Positions 9,987 to 18,849 of a DNA stretch of 64,000 nt are shown piece by piece. The stretch's first letter is position 1. Each line of letters starts with the position of its first letter. Source of the stretch: Planctomycetaceae bacterium (lineage in GTDB: Bacteria > Planctomycetota > Planctomycetia > Pirellulales > Pirellulaceae). Location of the stretch: assembly GCA_002709225.1 (NCBI GenBank), contig PAQH01000008.1, positions 55,919-119,918 on the forward strand, given 5' to 3'. Under the pieces are notes generated by a model that did not search any database, was not told the DNA's origin, and was given only the letters and a program-made list of their open reading frames with translations. The position numbers and the translations under genes are program-made.

Positions 9987-10397
9987 TCATTCTTCGTTGA
10001 TTCCGGTTGACTGATTCGCGCGGCGTTTCCAGTCGACCAAATAAGGCCGCATACGGGCCAACCTGACCGGGCCGATGCCTTTGACGCGCAGCAGCGCGTC
10101 GATATCAACGAATCGACCGTCGTTGCGCCGCGAAACGACAATCCGCTGTGCTAGTGCGGGACCAATTCCCGGCAACAAAGTCAACTCCGGCCAATCTGCC
10201 CGATCAAGGTCCACTTGAAAATTGACTTCCAGAGGGGTTGCGCGATCAATATCAACCCCGACCCCCAGCAAGGTCGACCAGCAGACGGTACAAGTAATCA
10301 GCAATACCAAGGCAACAAAGCCCAATCCAGCGATCGTGACCTGGTCGTTACGGCAGATCAATAGCCGACGAGGTGCTGATTGTGTGGAGTTATTCAT
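9987..10397 (-). CDS. Helix-hairpin-helix (ComEA-like) membrane-anchored protein
   Basis: 136 residues. One hydrophobic helix (about residues 21-45, IAGLGFVALVLLITCTVCW) anchors the N-terminus. The rest carries two helix-hairpin-helix units: LTLLPGIGPALAQRIVVSR and ALLRVKGIGPVRLARMRPYL. This arrangement is that of ComEA-type proteins, which bind double-stranded DNA at the cell surface during uptake in transformable bacteria. DNA binding is a family expectation. No other competence gene is in the window, so a role in transformation is not shown. The ATG at 10397 is the only good start. Confidence 0.82.
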   Translation of the reverse strand: MNNSTQSAPRRLLICRNDQVTIAGLGFVALVLLITCTVCWSTLLGVGVDIDRATPLEVNFQVDLDRADWPELTLLPGIGPALAQRIVVSRRNDGRFVDIDALLRVKGIGPVRLARMRPYLVDWKRRANQSTGINEE

Positions 10398-10558
10398 AAT
10401 ACCTGGCAGGGGCTGGCGAGCTCAAGCGATCACCTTGTCTACAACCGCATCAGGAAGAACTGGCCTCGATGCAGGAGTCTGTCTGTCAGATCAGAGCACA
10501 ACCGTTATTATGATGAAACCTCACAACTTGTACGAATTTTATTACTGGTGGCGCCACT

Positions 10559-11500
10559 ATGCCTGACTTCACCCAAGTCCAGTGGGACGAGGACTTGATT
10601 AACGACTGTCACTATCTTATCCGACTGGCCATCCGCGAAGATCTTGGACGTTCGTACGATTGCACCACCGTCGGGTTGATCCCACCCGAGTTGCAAGGCG
10701 AGGCCGTAGTAACGGCGCGCTGTGACGGAATTGTCGCTGGCCTGGAAGCGGCGCAACAAGTGCTTCACGAGATGGAAATCGCCGAGATCTGGGAACCCTT
10801 GGCAAGAGACGGCCAAATGGTGACGGCGGGCACAAAACTAGCTTCAGTACGTGGATCCGCACGAGATTTACTCACCTCAGAAAGGATGATCCTGAATTTC
10901 ATTGGAAGACTATCGGGTATTGCGACCCTGACGCGACGATTCGTGGATGCTGTTGCCGGCAGCAACGCGCGCATTTACGACACACGAAAAACAACACCTG
11001 GCTGGAGACGCCTGGAAAAATTTGCCGTTCGCTGCGGAGGCGGGCGTAATCACCGTACCGGCCTCTATGACGCCATCTTGATCAAAGACAATCATCTGGC
11101 CTTGCGCAACGACCAACTGACTTCGGAAACTTCACCAGGATCGGCAGTGGAAGTGGCTCGTGCATTCACGTCCGAATTACGCCCGCCGAAAGACAATACA
11201 GAGCCGATGCTGATCGAAATTGAAGTTGATACCCTCCAGCAATTCGATTCGGCACTCGCCAGCCACCCCGATATTATCTTGCTGGACAATATGTCAACAC
11301 AGCAACTTTCCGATGCCGTTGCCCAGCGCGATCGAATCGGCAGCGCCACAGAGCTCGAGGCCTCGGGAGGGGTAACTCTGGATACCGTTCAAGCAATCGC
11401 CGCGACCGGAGTCGACCGAATTAGCGTGGGCAGCCTCACGCATTCAGCCGTCGCACTCGACGTGGGATTGGATTGGCTCCCGCCACCCACTCCTCACTGA
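10559..11500 (+). CDS. nadC: Nicotinate-nucleotide diphosphorylase (carboxylating)
   Basis: 313 residues. NadC (quinolinate phosphoribosyltransferase) makes nicotinate mononucleotide from quinolinate and PRPP in de novo NAD synthesis. Family signatures are clear: SERMILNFIGRLSGIAT, YDTRKTTPGWRRLEKFAV, CGGGRNHRTGLYDAILIKDN, the Glu/Asp residues in LIEIEVDT and ILLDNMS, and the C-terminal EASGGVTLDTV with ISVGSLTHS for phosphate binding. The ATG at 10559 gives MPDFTQVQWDEDLI. nadA and nadB are not nearby. The gene is about 160 bp downstream of the divergently oriented helix-hairpin-helix gene, so the gap should hold both promoters. Confidence 0.97.
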   Translation: MPDFTQVQWDEDLINDCHYLIRLAIREDLGRSYDCTTVGLIPPELQGEAVVTARCDGIVAGLEAAQQVLHEMEIAEIWEPLARDGQMVTAGTKLASVRGSARDLLTSERMILNFIGRLSGIATLTRRFVDAVAGSNARIYDTRKTTPGWRRLEKFAVRCGGGRNHRTGLYDAILIKDNHLALRNDQLTSETSPGSAVEVARAFTSELRPPKDNTEPMLIEIEVDTLQQFDSALASHPDIILLDNMSTQQLSDAVAQRDRIGSATELEASGGVTLDTVQAIAATGVDRISVGSLTHSAVALDVGLDWLPPPTPH

Positions 11501-11610
11501 GAACCCCATTCAGCTCTTGCCTACCGATCACGCGGCCACTAGAATTTCCGCTTTGGTTGGCTGCATCCACTCTGCACTACTCGTGTTCACCGTTAGGGGA
11601 GTTTTCTACT

Positions 11611-11751
11611 ATGCGTCAGGCCTTCTTCATCGCCATCGTCTCCGCGGCTTGTATTCTGCCGTTCTTTGGTTGCAGTGGTCCGGATGCCGGCGGTTCGGGA
11701 AGTGGTGGTGATTCAGCTCCCGCCACGGATAGCAATACCACCTCCCCGTAG
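11611..11751 (+). CDS. Small lipoprotein, 46 residues
   Basis: An ATG at 11611, preceded by TAGGGGAG, opens a 46-residue frame. A longer frame in the same phase reaches back to 11473, overlapping the end of nadC, and looks spurious. The protein has a short signal sequence and a lipobox ending PFFGC (Cys21), followed by a Gly/Ser-rich, then Ala/Thr/Ser-rich tail (GGSGSGGDSAPATDSN). Nothing beyond the anchor and a flexible tail is visible. Tiny lipoproteins with such tails are frequent in planctomycete genomes; function unknown. It ends 440 bp before the sugar-binding lipoprotein. Confidence 0.6.
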   Translation: MRQAFFIAIVSAACILPFFGCSGPDAGGSGSGGDSAPATDSNTTSP

Positions 11752-12190
11752 CGAATCGTAGCGGCAAGCTGGCCGCTTGCCGCACTTGAACTGTATACCC
11801 CAAGAACTGTATACCCCAAGTGGTTCTCTGCTCGGTTGCTTGCCACCCGGCAAGTCTGCGAACCCTTGTTCCTGCGCAATTGACGACTTAGAATCTAGCG
11901 CACGTTACAGCTCAGGTTTGACGGTTGATTCTCCATAGGGTCCGATCGTTGCGCTCGTTTTGATGGCGCACTTAGTCTGGTGCTGCGCTCACCACCCACA
12001 GGGGGTTGGCATCAGCGGCTGAGAAACTCCGCGCTTGTCGGGAGGCTTTCAGCAGTTGCTGAATGGGCTGACCACCGAATACCCAACCGCTTCGGCCCCC
12101 GTAAACGGAGCGTTTTCGCTTACCAAATTCAGGTGCGTCTGTTGTCAGCCAACCGGGCTCTCAGCAACTGTACATCCCCGAGGAGCAAAC
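11752..12190. other. 439 bp gap before the sugar-binding protein gene
   Basis: No credible gene on either strand. It contains a perfect 16-bp tandem duplication (11789-11820). The ORF that runs upstream of 12191 in phase with the sugar-binding protein has no coding character and is treated as leader DNA. A promoter for the ABC genes is expected here but I could not identify one with confidence. Confidence 0.5.
11789..11820. repeat. Perfect 16-bp tandem duplication
   Basis: The unit AACTGTATACCCCAAG occurs at 11789-11804 and again at 11805-11820 with no mismatch. It is intergenic. The unit contains the palindrome GTATAC. It is one of several short tandem duplications in gaps of this window. 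Confidence 0.9.
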
Positions 12191-13306
12191 ATGTCTCGAA
12201 ACAAAACAAGCTACCTGGCGTTGATGCTCTCAACCTTGACACTATTGGTCACCGTGGTTGGCTGCGGTGGCAGCTCAAGTGCGCCAGCACCGGAAGCATC
12301 CGAAGAGACCGCGTCTTCAACAGCTACCAGCGAGCGACAATCGGTCGCTTTTGTGACGAACCAGATTGCTGACTTCTGGAATATCGCAAAAGCGGGTTGT
12401 GAAGATGCGCAGAAGGATTTCAACATCGATGTCGATGTACGCATGCCGTCCGAGGCAACTGCGGTGGAACAAAAGCGAATTGTCGAAGATCTCCTAACCA
12501 GTGGCGTACAGGGAATCGCAATCAGTCCGGTCGATGCCGACAACCAAGTAGATTTCATGAACGAAACGGCCAAGAAGGTGTCACTGATCACGCATGACTC
12601 CGACGCCCCGGGAACAGATCGATTGATGTACATCGGCATGGACAATTATCGAGCGGGCCGGATGTGTGGCCGCCTCGCAAAAATGGCCCTACCAGATGGC
12701 GGCAACGTGATGCTCTTTATTGGCCGATTGGAACAAGACAATTCCAAGTATCGACGCCAGGGCGTGATTGACGAATTACTTGACCGGGAAGCTGAACCGG
12801 GGCGTTTTGACGACGACCCGGAACAGGTAATCAAGGGTGAAAAGTATACGATCCTGGGAACCTACACGGACCAAGGCAAAGAGGACGTCGCGCAACGCAA
12901 AGCAGCTGACGCCATCAACGCTTTTCCTGAATTGAATGCCATGGTGGGTTTGTTTGAATACAATCCCAAAGCCATCTATCAGGCACTCAAACAAGCCGGA
13001 AAGCTCGGCGAAATCAAACTCGTCGGGTTCGACGAAAACGACGTCACCTTGCAGGCCATCAAAGATGGCGATTGCATCGGAACTGTCGTGCAAAACCCCT
13101 ATCAATACGGCTACAAATCGGTCGAAGTTCTCTCGAAATTGCTGGCTGGCGATACTTCGGTCATCCCCGCCAGCAAGGAAATCGACATCCCCGCGCGGAT
13201 GGTTGTAACTCAGGAAACACTCGACACTCTTTCCGCAGAAGACCAGGAATCCGCTGAGGAAGTTGATACATTCTGGGCAGACCTGAAAGCCAAGAAAGGG
13301 GGCTAG
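12191..13306 (+). CDS. Sugar ABC transporter substrate-binding lipoprotein (RbsB-like)
   Basis: 371 residues from the ATG at 12191, which has GAGGAGC just upstream; the longer in-phase frame from 12035 lacks support. The signal ends in a lipobox VVGC (Cys25), then a Ser/Ala/Glu linker. The mature part is a periplasmic-binding-protein type 1 fold: SVAFVTNQIADFWNIAKAG, GIAISPVDADNQVDF, LITHDSDAPGTDRLMYIGMD, and MVGLFEYNPKAIYQAL with IKLVGFDENDVTLQAIKDG. This matches ribose/galactose-type binding proteins. It would deliver a sugar to an ABC importer. The ATPase follows 45 bp downstream, but no permease gene is present (see findings). The sugar is unknown. Confidence 0.9.
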   Translation: MSRNKTSYLALMLSTLTLLVTVVGCGGSSSAPAPEASEETASSTATSERQSVAFVTNQIADFWNIAKAGCEDAQKDFNIDVDVRMPSEATAVEQKRIVEDLLTSGVQGIAISPVDADNQVDFMNETAKKVSLITHDSDAPGTDRLMYIGMDNYRAGRMCGRLAKMALPDGGNVMLFIGRLEQDNSKYRRQGVIDELLDREAEPGRFDDDPEQVIKGEKYTILGTYTDQGKEDVAQRKAADAINAFPELNAMVGLFEYNPKAIYQALKQAGKLGEIKLVGFDENDVTLQAIKDGDCIGTVVQNPYQYGYKSVEVLSKLLAGDTSVIPASKEIDIPARMVVTQETLDTLSAEDQESAEEVDTFWADLKAKKGG

Positions 13307-13351
13307 GAGCTGTCCGCCAGGAAGCTCCTCGAACCTGAGGCCACGTCCGAA

Positions 13352-14863
13352 ATGAACTCTGACGCTGTACCGTTGCTGGAAGTTGACCAGATCAGCAAGC
13401 AGTTTCCTGGCGTGCGCGCACTGCATCAGGCCAGCCTGACCTTGAAACGCGGTGAAATTCTAGCGGTCATCGGCGAAAATGGCGCTGGCAAGAGTACGTT
13501 GATGAAGATCCTGGCCGGTGTACAACAACCAAGCCAGGGCAGGATTCTCGTTGCTGGCCAACCGGTGCAAATAGCCAGCGTTCAACAAGCTCTAGATCTG
13601 GGAATCTCGCTGATTCATCAGGAGCTGAATCTAGCTGACAACTTGGACGTCGGTGCCAACATCTTCCTCGGCAGGGAGCCGTTGCGAAACGGCTTCATCG
13701 ATCGCCAAACAATTCGCGCCGAAGCCCAAAAGTACCTGGACATGATCGGGTTGAGCGTGAGCCCAGAAACACGTGTCAGTAGCTTGACGATTGGTCATCA
13801 ACAAATGATCGAAATCGCAAAGGCGCTCTCGGTCAATGCTCGCGTTCTGATCCTCGACGAGCCCACTTCCAGTCTCTCGGCGCGCGAATCGGAAAAGCTG
13901 TTTCAAACCCTTCGCGACTTGCGCGCCCAAGGCGTGAGCATGATCTATATCTCGCACCGTCTGGGCGAAGTACAGGCACTTGCCGATCGCGTGACAGTAC
14001 TTCGCGACGGGGAAAATGCTGGCCATCTCGACTCTGGAGAAATTACCCACAATACGATGGTACGTTTGATGGTAGGGCGCGATATCTCGCAGTTTTATGC
14101 AAGACGGAAACGCGTTCCACAGGAAATACTCCTGCAAGTAGATCAGTTGGTCACGCCGACCTGGCCACAACATGAACTTTCATTTCACGTACGCGCGAGT
14201 GAAATTGTCGGCGTCGCAGGCCTGGTCGGTGCCGGACGCACGGAGATGTTACGCACCTTGTTTGGCATCGACCAAGCACTCTCAGGTACGGTCAGCGTTG
14301 CTGGAAAACACGTCAATCTGCAAACTCCCCAAGCCGCAATTCATGAAGAAATTGCATTGGTTCCTGAAGACCGTAAACAACACGGCTTGCTCGTCGAAGA
14401 TACCGTCCGGCGTAATATCGGATTGCCAGGCTTACGTCGAAACAGACATTTCTCTGGCTTTCTGAATTCCACTGCGGAAACAAACGCGGCGGAAACGATG
14501 ACCGATCGGCTGGCCATTCGCACTCCCGGCCTTGAGCAAGTCTCTCAGTTCCTTTCTGGCGGAAATCAACAAAAAGTCGTGCTCGGCAAATGGCTCGCAC
14601 TCCGTCCACGGATCCTTCTCCTCGATGAACCGACTCGCGGAATCGACGTTGGTGCGAAAAGAGAAATCTATCGACTGATGGAAGAACTCGCACACGAGGG
14701 TGTCGCTATCTTGTTCGTATCAAGTGAAATGGAAGAAATCCTGGGCATGAGCGACCGTGTTCTGGTAATGCATGAAGGACGTCTTGCGGGTGAACTCAAT
14801 CAAGACCAACTCAATGAAGAGTCTGTTATGCAGTTGGCCACCGGTGGCGTAGTGTCGGTCTGA
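13352..14863 (+). CDS. Sugar ABC transporter, two-domain ATP-binding protein (RbsA/MglA type)
   Basis: 503 residues, the normal size of the duplicated ATPases of ribose/galactose/xylose importers. Domain 1 has Walker [10 protein letters not shown] (residues 41-49), the signature [15 protein letters not shown] and Walker [12 protein letters not shown]. Domain 2 has the family-typical degenerate Walker [11 protein letters not shown], the signature [16 protein letters not shown] and [15 protein letters not shown]. It drives uptake with the binding protein encoded just upstream. The expected RbsC-type permease should come next, but the following 400 bp are non-coding and then an SDR gene begins. 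The last codons and the stop lie inside a 17-bp tandem repeat. Confidence 0.95.
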   Translation: MNSDAVPLLEVDQISKQFPGVRALHQASLTLKRGEILAVIGENGAGKSTLMKILAGVQQPSQGRILVAGQPVQIASVQQALDLGISLIHQELNLADNLDVGANIFLGREPLRNGFIDRQTIRAEAQKYLDMIGLSVSPETRVSSLTIGHQQMIEIAKALSVNARVLILDEPTSSLSARESEKLFQTLRDLRAQGVSMIYISHRLGEVQALADRVTVLRDGENAGHLDSGEITHNTMVRLMVGRDISQFYARRKRVPQEILLQVDQLVTPTWPQHELSFHVRASEIVGVAGLVGAGRTEMLRTLFGIDQALSGTVSVAGKHVNLQTPQAAIHEEIALVPEDRKQHGLLVEDTVRRNIGLPGLRRNRHFSGFLNSTAETNAAETMTDRLAIRTPGLEQVSQFLSGGNQQKVVLGKWLALRPRILLLDEPTRGIDVGAKREIYRLMEELAHEGVAILFVSSEMEEILGMSDRVLVMHEGRLAGELNQDQLNEESVMQLATGGVVSV

Positions 14864-14904
14864 ACCCACTGTCGGTCTGAACCCACTGTCGGTCTGAACC
14901 CACT
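14854..14904. repeat. 17-bp unit, three perfect tandem copies over the stop codon
   Basis: GTCGGTCTGAACCCACT occurs at 14854-14870, 14871-14887 and 14888-14904. The first copy includes the final codons and the TGA (14861-14863) of the ABC ATPase; the other two are downstream. Since the stop is in the first copy, the duplication leaves the protein unchanged. Confidence 0.95.
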
Positions 14905-15266
14905 GTCCTCTGCGCAAGTACAGCCCGGGACAGTGCGAATCCTGCCAAGCGGTAACCCGGCACTTTCGCAACCCGATACCCAACCCACAGGCAACTTTAA
15001 GCAGAGATTTGGGTATGTTGAGCGAAACACGCACTCTAACCAGAACCGGCCAAAATCAACTGCGAACCGGTTCAAGATCCGGAAGCACTAGACTAAAGTC
15101 TGGGAAGCGACGAAGTGTTGTAGCACAACACGTCACCCTATTCTGCTAAACCTGGACCGCTCCTCCTTCACCGCGCCACAATGCCCGCCTTCTTGTGAGC
15201 AAGAATCGTGCTGTTAGCAAGAATGCAATATCCTTTTAAGGTTCTCCTTTTATTGAGGTTTCCGTC
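14864..15266. other. 403 bp gap between ABC ATPase and SDR genes
   Basis: This is the place where a sugar permease gene would be expected, and none is there. Apart from the two extra repeat copies at its start I see no gene, RNA or clear terminator. A weak purine-rich TTGAGG lies before the SDR start. Confidence 0.5.
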
Positions 15267-16064
15267 ATGGCCAATCCCGATGTCCAAAGCTTGTTTGATC
15301 TCTCCGGGAAAGTCGCACTCATCAGCGGTGCCAGCGGCTACCTGGGTAGCGCCATGTCCTCAGCTCTGGCCGAAGCCGGCGCCACAGTGGTCGTGACGAG
15401 CCGTGATCCAGACCGAGCGGCCGCCGCAGCGGCCGCACTTCCACAACCGGGTAACGCCAACCATCACGCCCTCGTAATGGACCAACACGACCCCGAGTCC
15501 ATTGAACGCGTTGTCACACAATCCACCGAGGTTACAGGCGGTATCGACATCCTGGTTAACAATGGACAATTTGGACCGGGTAACGACTGGACTGATATCA
15601 CCAGCGAACAGTTCAATACCCAACTACACAATGCCAGTGGTTATTTCACCTTGGCTCGCTTGGTCAGAAATCAGGCTGTTGAACGTTCTCAAGGTGCCAG
15701 TATCGTGATGATTGGATCGATGTACGGACAAGTCGCCTCTTACCCTGAAGCCTATGAAGGTGTCTGTAACGCAAGTCCGGTCTCCTATCATGCCTTGAAA
15801 GGTGGGATCATCCACATGACGCGACATCTGGCCGTTTATTGGGCCCAAGATTGTGTGCGCGTCAACTGTCTCAGCCCCGGCGCATTTCCCAATCCGGAAA
15901 GTGTCCCCGATGGGTTGGTAGACCGTCTTATTCCGCGATGCCCCATGAAAAGAATGGGCCTACCCCACGAGTTAAAGGGGGCGCTCGTTTTCCTGGCGAG
16001 CGACGCCAGCAGCTACATGACCGGACAAAACCTCACCGTCGACGGTGGCTGGACTGCTTGGTAA
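15267..16064 (+). CDS. SDR family oxidoreductase
   Basis: 265 residues, a classical short-chain dehydrogenase/reductase. The cofactor loop is SGASGYLGSAM (about residues 18-28), the structural NNG motif is present as VNNGQFG, and the catalytic residues are in MIGSMYG (Ser) and SYHALKGG (Tyr and Lys). The C-terminal YMTGQNLTVDGGWTAW is typical. The closest style is gluconate 5-dehydrogenase and related sugar-acid or polyol dehydrogenases, which would suit the preceding sugar-uptake genes, but substrate assignment is inference. TGAGG precedes the ATG at 15267. Cytoplasmic. Confidence 0.92.
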   Translation: MANPDVQSLFDLSGKVALISGASGYLGSAMSSALAEAGATVVVTSRDPDRAAAAAAALPQPGNANHHALVMDQHDPESIERVVTQSTEVTGGIDILVNNGQFGPGNDWTDITSEQFNTQLHNASGYFTLARLVRNQAVERSQGASIVMIGSMYGQVASYPEAYEGVCNASPVSYHALKGGIIHMTRHLAVYWAQDCVRVNCLSPGAFPNPESVPDGLVDRLIPRCPMKRMGLPHELKGALVFLASDASSYMTGQNLTVDGGWTAW

Positions 16065-16305
16065 CCCCTATCGACCTGCGAACTTGGGCTGGCCTCCTCG
16101 CGTCAACAACCTGGAGTCCATCTGCATCCAGCCACTTCCTCACCAGAACCCACAGGAACCGTGCTTTGTCTTGACGGTGCCCGTCGGCTATTCTGTAAGG
16201 ATGTCTGATGGGCTGCCTGCCGGTCGCTGCCACCTTGCGAAAGGGGTTTCCCATCGATCGCACTTACAACAATTAAACTTGAGCGATGAGGTCGACACCG
16301 TGACG

Positions 16306-18837
16306 ATGTCAGGGAACCCTATCGACCATTTGAACCGAGTCACACGCGCACTAGCTTGTGTGCTGTTGTGCTCGGTAAGTGGCCGGGCGGCCGTCGCCCA
16401 GATTGACTTTGCTCGTCAAATCAAGCCCATTCTGGTAGCCCACTGCGTCAAGTGCCATGGGCCGAAAAAGCACGAAGCGGGGCTCCGCTTAGACACTGCA
16501 ACTACGCTTTTGGATGGCGGCGAACGGGGGCCTTCCGTCGTTCGCGGTAAAGCCGATGCGAGCCTGCTGATCAAAGCGATTTCAGGCACCGACGTGGCAG
16601 TCAGTAAAATGCCTCCCGAAGGTCGTGGACTCAACTCGAAACAACTGGCCTTGTTGAAGGCCTGGATCAACCAGGGCGCCAAGCCTCCGGCCGACGAGGT
16701 GGTCGAAAAAAACGATATCGATCATTGGTCATTCCGTAAACCAGAACGTCCAGATTTGCCACAACTGAACGGAAAACACATTGTCCACCAGGCAATCGAC
16801 TTGTTCATTCTGGATAAGCTCGCAGAGAAAAAACTAACCGCCTCTCCTGTCGCACAACGGACCACCCTGATCCGACGTCTGCGTTTAGACCTGCTGGGGA
16901 TGCCTCCTACCTATCGACAAGTACTGAACTTTGTGGAAGACAAACGGCCAGATGCCTATGATCGCCTGGTTGACCGCTTCTTGGCTTCACCCCGTTACGG
17001 CGAACGTTGGGGACGACATTGGCTGGACAACGCGAGATACGCCGATTCAAACGGTTTCACGAGAGACTTTTCCCGCGAGATGTATCGCTATCGAGAATGG
17101 GTTCTCGACGCCTACAACCGCGATCTCCCGTTCGACCAATTCATCATTGAGCAAATCGCCGGCGATCTGTTGCAGAATCCCACTGCAAACCAATTGATCG
17201 CCACTGGTTTCCATCGCAACACTCTGATTAATGAAGAGGGGGGGACTGACGATGAACAGTTCCGCGTGGATGCGGTCGCAGACCGTGTCGCGACAACGGG
17301 CTCTGTCTTTCTCGGTCTTACCATGGGCTGCGCCCGTTGCCATGACCACAAATTCGACCCGCTTTCCCAGCGCGAGTATTACGAATTTTTCGCATTCCTG
17401 AACAATTGCAATGAACCGACAATTGAAGTCCCTTATGATTGGCAGATTAAGTCGGGCTGGCTTACGAACCGAGAACGGATTCGTCAACGGATTACCAAAC
17501 TGGAGCAGCAACTTGAGCAGCAGGCCGGCGCCTTTGCGACGGCACAACAGACCTGGGAACAGGCTTTGCCGCCGGAAGAGAGATCCAAACTCCCCGGACC
17601 TACGCAGGAAGCGTTGTTAACCGAGTTGTCGAAACGCACCGATGACCAAAAACAGCTGGTTGTCGACGTATTCAAAAAGAGCAAGGAAGCTCGGGACGCA
17701 TTTCCCGAAGTCGACCAGATCAATCAATTGCGACGCAGTGAGCCCGTGATTCCAACCACGATGGTCCTGCAAGAACGGGATAAAGCCCGGCAAGCCTATA
17801 TCCATCGACGTGGCAACTTCCTTGATCGCGGCAGAAACGTCCGAGCCGGAGTGCCCGCCGCTCTGCATCCGCTGCAATCGACAAGTGACACTCCCAACCG
17901 ACTCGATCTTGCGCACTGGCTCGCCTCACCGGATAACCCACTCACACCGCGTGTCGTCATGAACCGTTTCTGGCAACGGTATTTTGGACGCGGGATTGTC
18001 GAGACCGAAAATGACTTTGGAGTCCAGGGCAGCCCACCGACTCATGAAAAACTACTCGACTGGCTCGCGACCGAGTGGATCCAACGCCGCTGGAGCATGA
18101 AACAAATGCACCGTTTGATCGTGACCTCCGCAACCTATCGTCAATCCTCAAAGGTGCGCGGGGATCTGGCAGCAGTCGATACGAACAACAAATTTCTCGC
18201 GCGTCAGGCACGGGTACGAATTGAAGCGGAGATCGTACGTGACAATGCGTTGGCAGTTGCTGGCCTGCTGTCTGGAGTCATCGGTGGACCGAGTGTCTAT
18301 CCACCACAACCGGAGGGCGTCTTCGAATTTACGCAGGATCCAAAACCCTGGAACACTGAGACGGGTGAAGACCGTTTTCGTCGTGGCATGTACACGTTCT
18401 TCTGGCGTTCCAGCCCCTACCCATCGCTGATGGTGTTTGATTTTCCTAATTCCAATGTAACCTGTACGCGCCGTGTACGATCCAATACTCCATTGCAGTC
18501 CTTGACGCTCGCCAACGACATTCAGTTCGTGGAGTGTGCCCGTAGCCTCGCACGCCGCGTTCAACAGGAAAGCTCCCCTGACTTTACCGCCAAAGCCGAC
18601 TTCCTGTTTCTGGCGACGCTAGCCCGACGTCCCTCCACTGCGGAACGAGACGCTCTCTCAAGACTGTTCCAACAACAACAGTCCGCGTTCTCCGCGGATC
18701 CAATCGCCAGGCAGCAAATCCTGGGCATCACAGAGGATTCAACAGACAGCCACGCCGACAACCAGAACGACCTGGCTACCTGGACAGCCGTAGCTCGTGT
18801 CATCCTGAACTTGGACGAATTCATCACTCGAGAATGA
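16306..18837 (+). CDS. Planctomycete cytochrome c / DUF1549 / DUF1553 protein
   Basis: About 843 residues from the ATG at 16306 (GTG at 16300 is also possible). An in-phase frame reaches back to 16045, but that part overlaps the SDR end and looks non-coding. A signal peptide (TRALACVLLCSVSGRAAVAQ) is followed by a single haem motif HCVKCHG, the planctomycete cytochrome C domain. DUF1549 follows (RLRLDLLGMPPT, RYGERWGRHWLDNARYADS, FIIEQIAGDLL, TGFHRNTLINEEGGTD, TMGCARCHDHKFDP), then a coiled, Gln/Glu-rich middle, then DUF1553 (NPLTPRVVMNRFWQRYFGRG, WSMKQMHRLIVTSATYRQSS, NTPLQSLTLAND). Secreted; thought to act with the DUF1501 protein encoded 12 bp downstream. The pair is a planctomycete hallmark of unproven activity. 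Confidence 0.93.
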   Translation: MSGNPIDHLNRVTRALACVLLCSVSGRAAVAQIDFARQIKPILVAHCVKCHGPKKHEAGLRLDTATTLLDGGERGPSVVRGKADASLLIKAISGTDVAVSKMPPEGRGLNSKQLALLKAWINQGAKPPADEVVEKNDIDHWSFRKPERPDLPQLNGKHIVHQAIDLFILDKLAEKKLTASPVAQRTTLIRRLRLDLLGMPPTYRQVLNFVEDKRPDAYDRLVDRFLASPRYGERWGRHWLDNARYADSNGFTRDFSREMYRYREWVLDAYNRDLPFDQFIIEQIAGDLLQNPTANQLIATGFHRNTLINEEGGTDDEQFRVDAVADRVATTGSVFLGLTMGCARCHDHKFDPLSQREYYEFFAFLNNCNEPTIEVPYDWQIKSGWLTNRERIRQRITKLEQQLEQQAGAFATAQQTWEQALPPEERSKLPGPTQEALLTELSKRTDDQKQLVVDVFKKSKEARDAFPEVDQINQLRRSEPVIPTTMVLQERDKARQAYIHRRGNFLDRGRNVRAGVPAALHPLQSTSDTPNRLDLAHWLASPDNPLTPRVVMNRFWQRYFGRGIVETENDFGVQGSPPTHEKLLDWLATEWIQRRWSMKQMHRLIVTSATYRQSSKVRGDLAAVDTNNKFLARQARVRIEAEIVRDNALAVAGLLSGVIGGPSVYPPQPEGVFEFTQDPKPWNTETGEDRFRRGMYTFFWRSSPYPSLMVFDFPNSNVTCTRRVRSNTPLQSLTLANDIQFVECARSLARRVQQESSPDFTAKADFLFLATLARRPSTAERDALSRLFQQQQSAFSADPIARQQILGITEDSTDSHADNQNDLATWTAVARVILNLDEFITRE

Positions 18838-18849
18838 TCAAATAAAACT

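Noticed and set aside
12776-13426. 216-codon reverse frame
   Set aside because: Antisense to the sugar-binding protein and the ATPase start; no family resemblance.
16045-16305. N-terminal extension of the cytochrome/DUF1553 protein
   Set aside because: It overlaps the SDR gene end and has no signal or domain; the signal peptide and haem motif begin after 16306.
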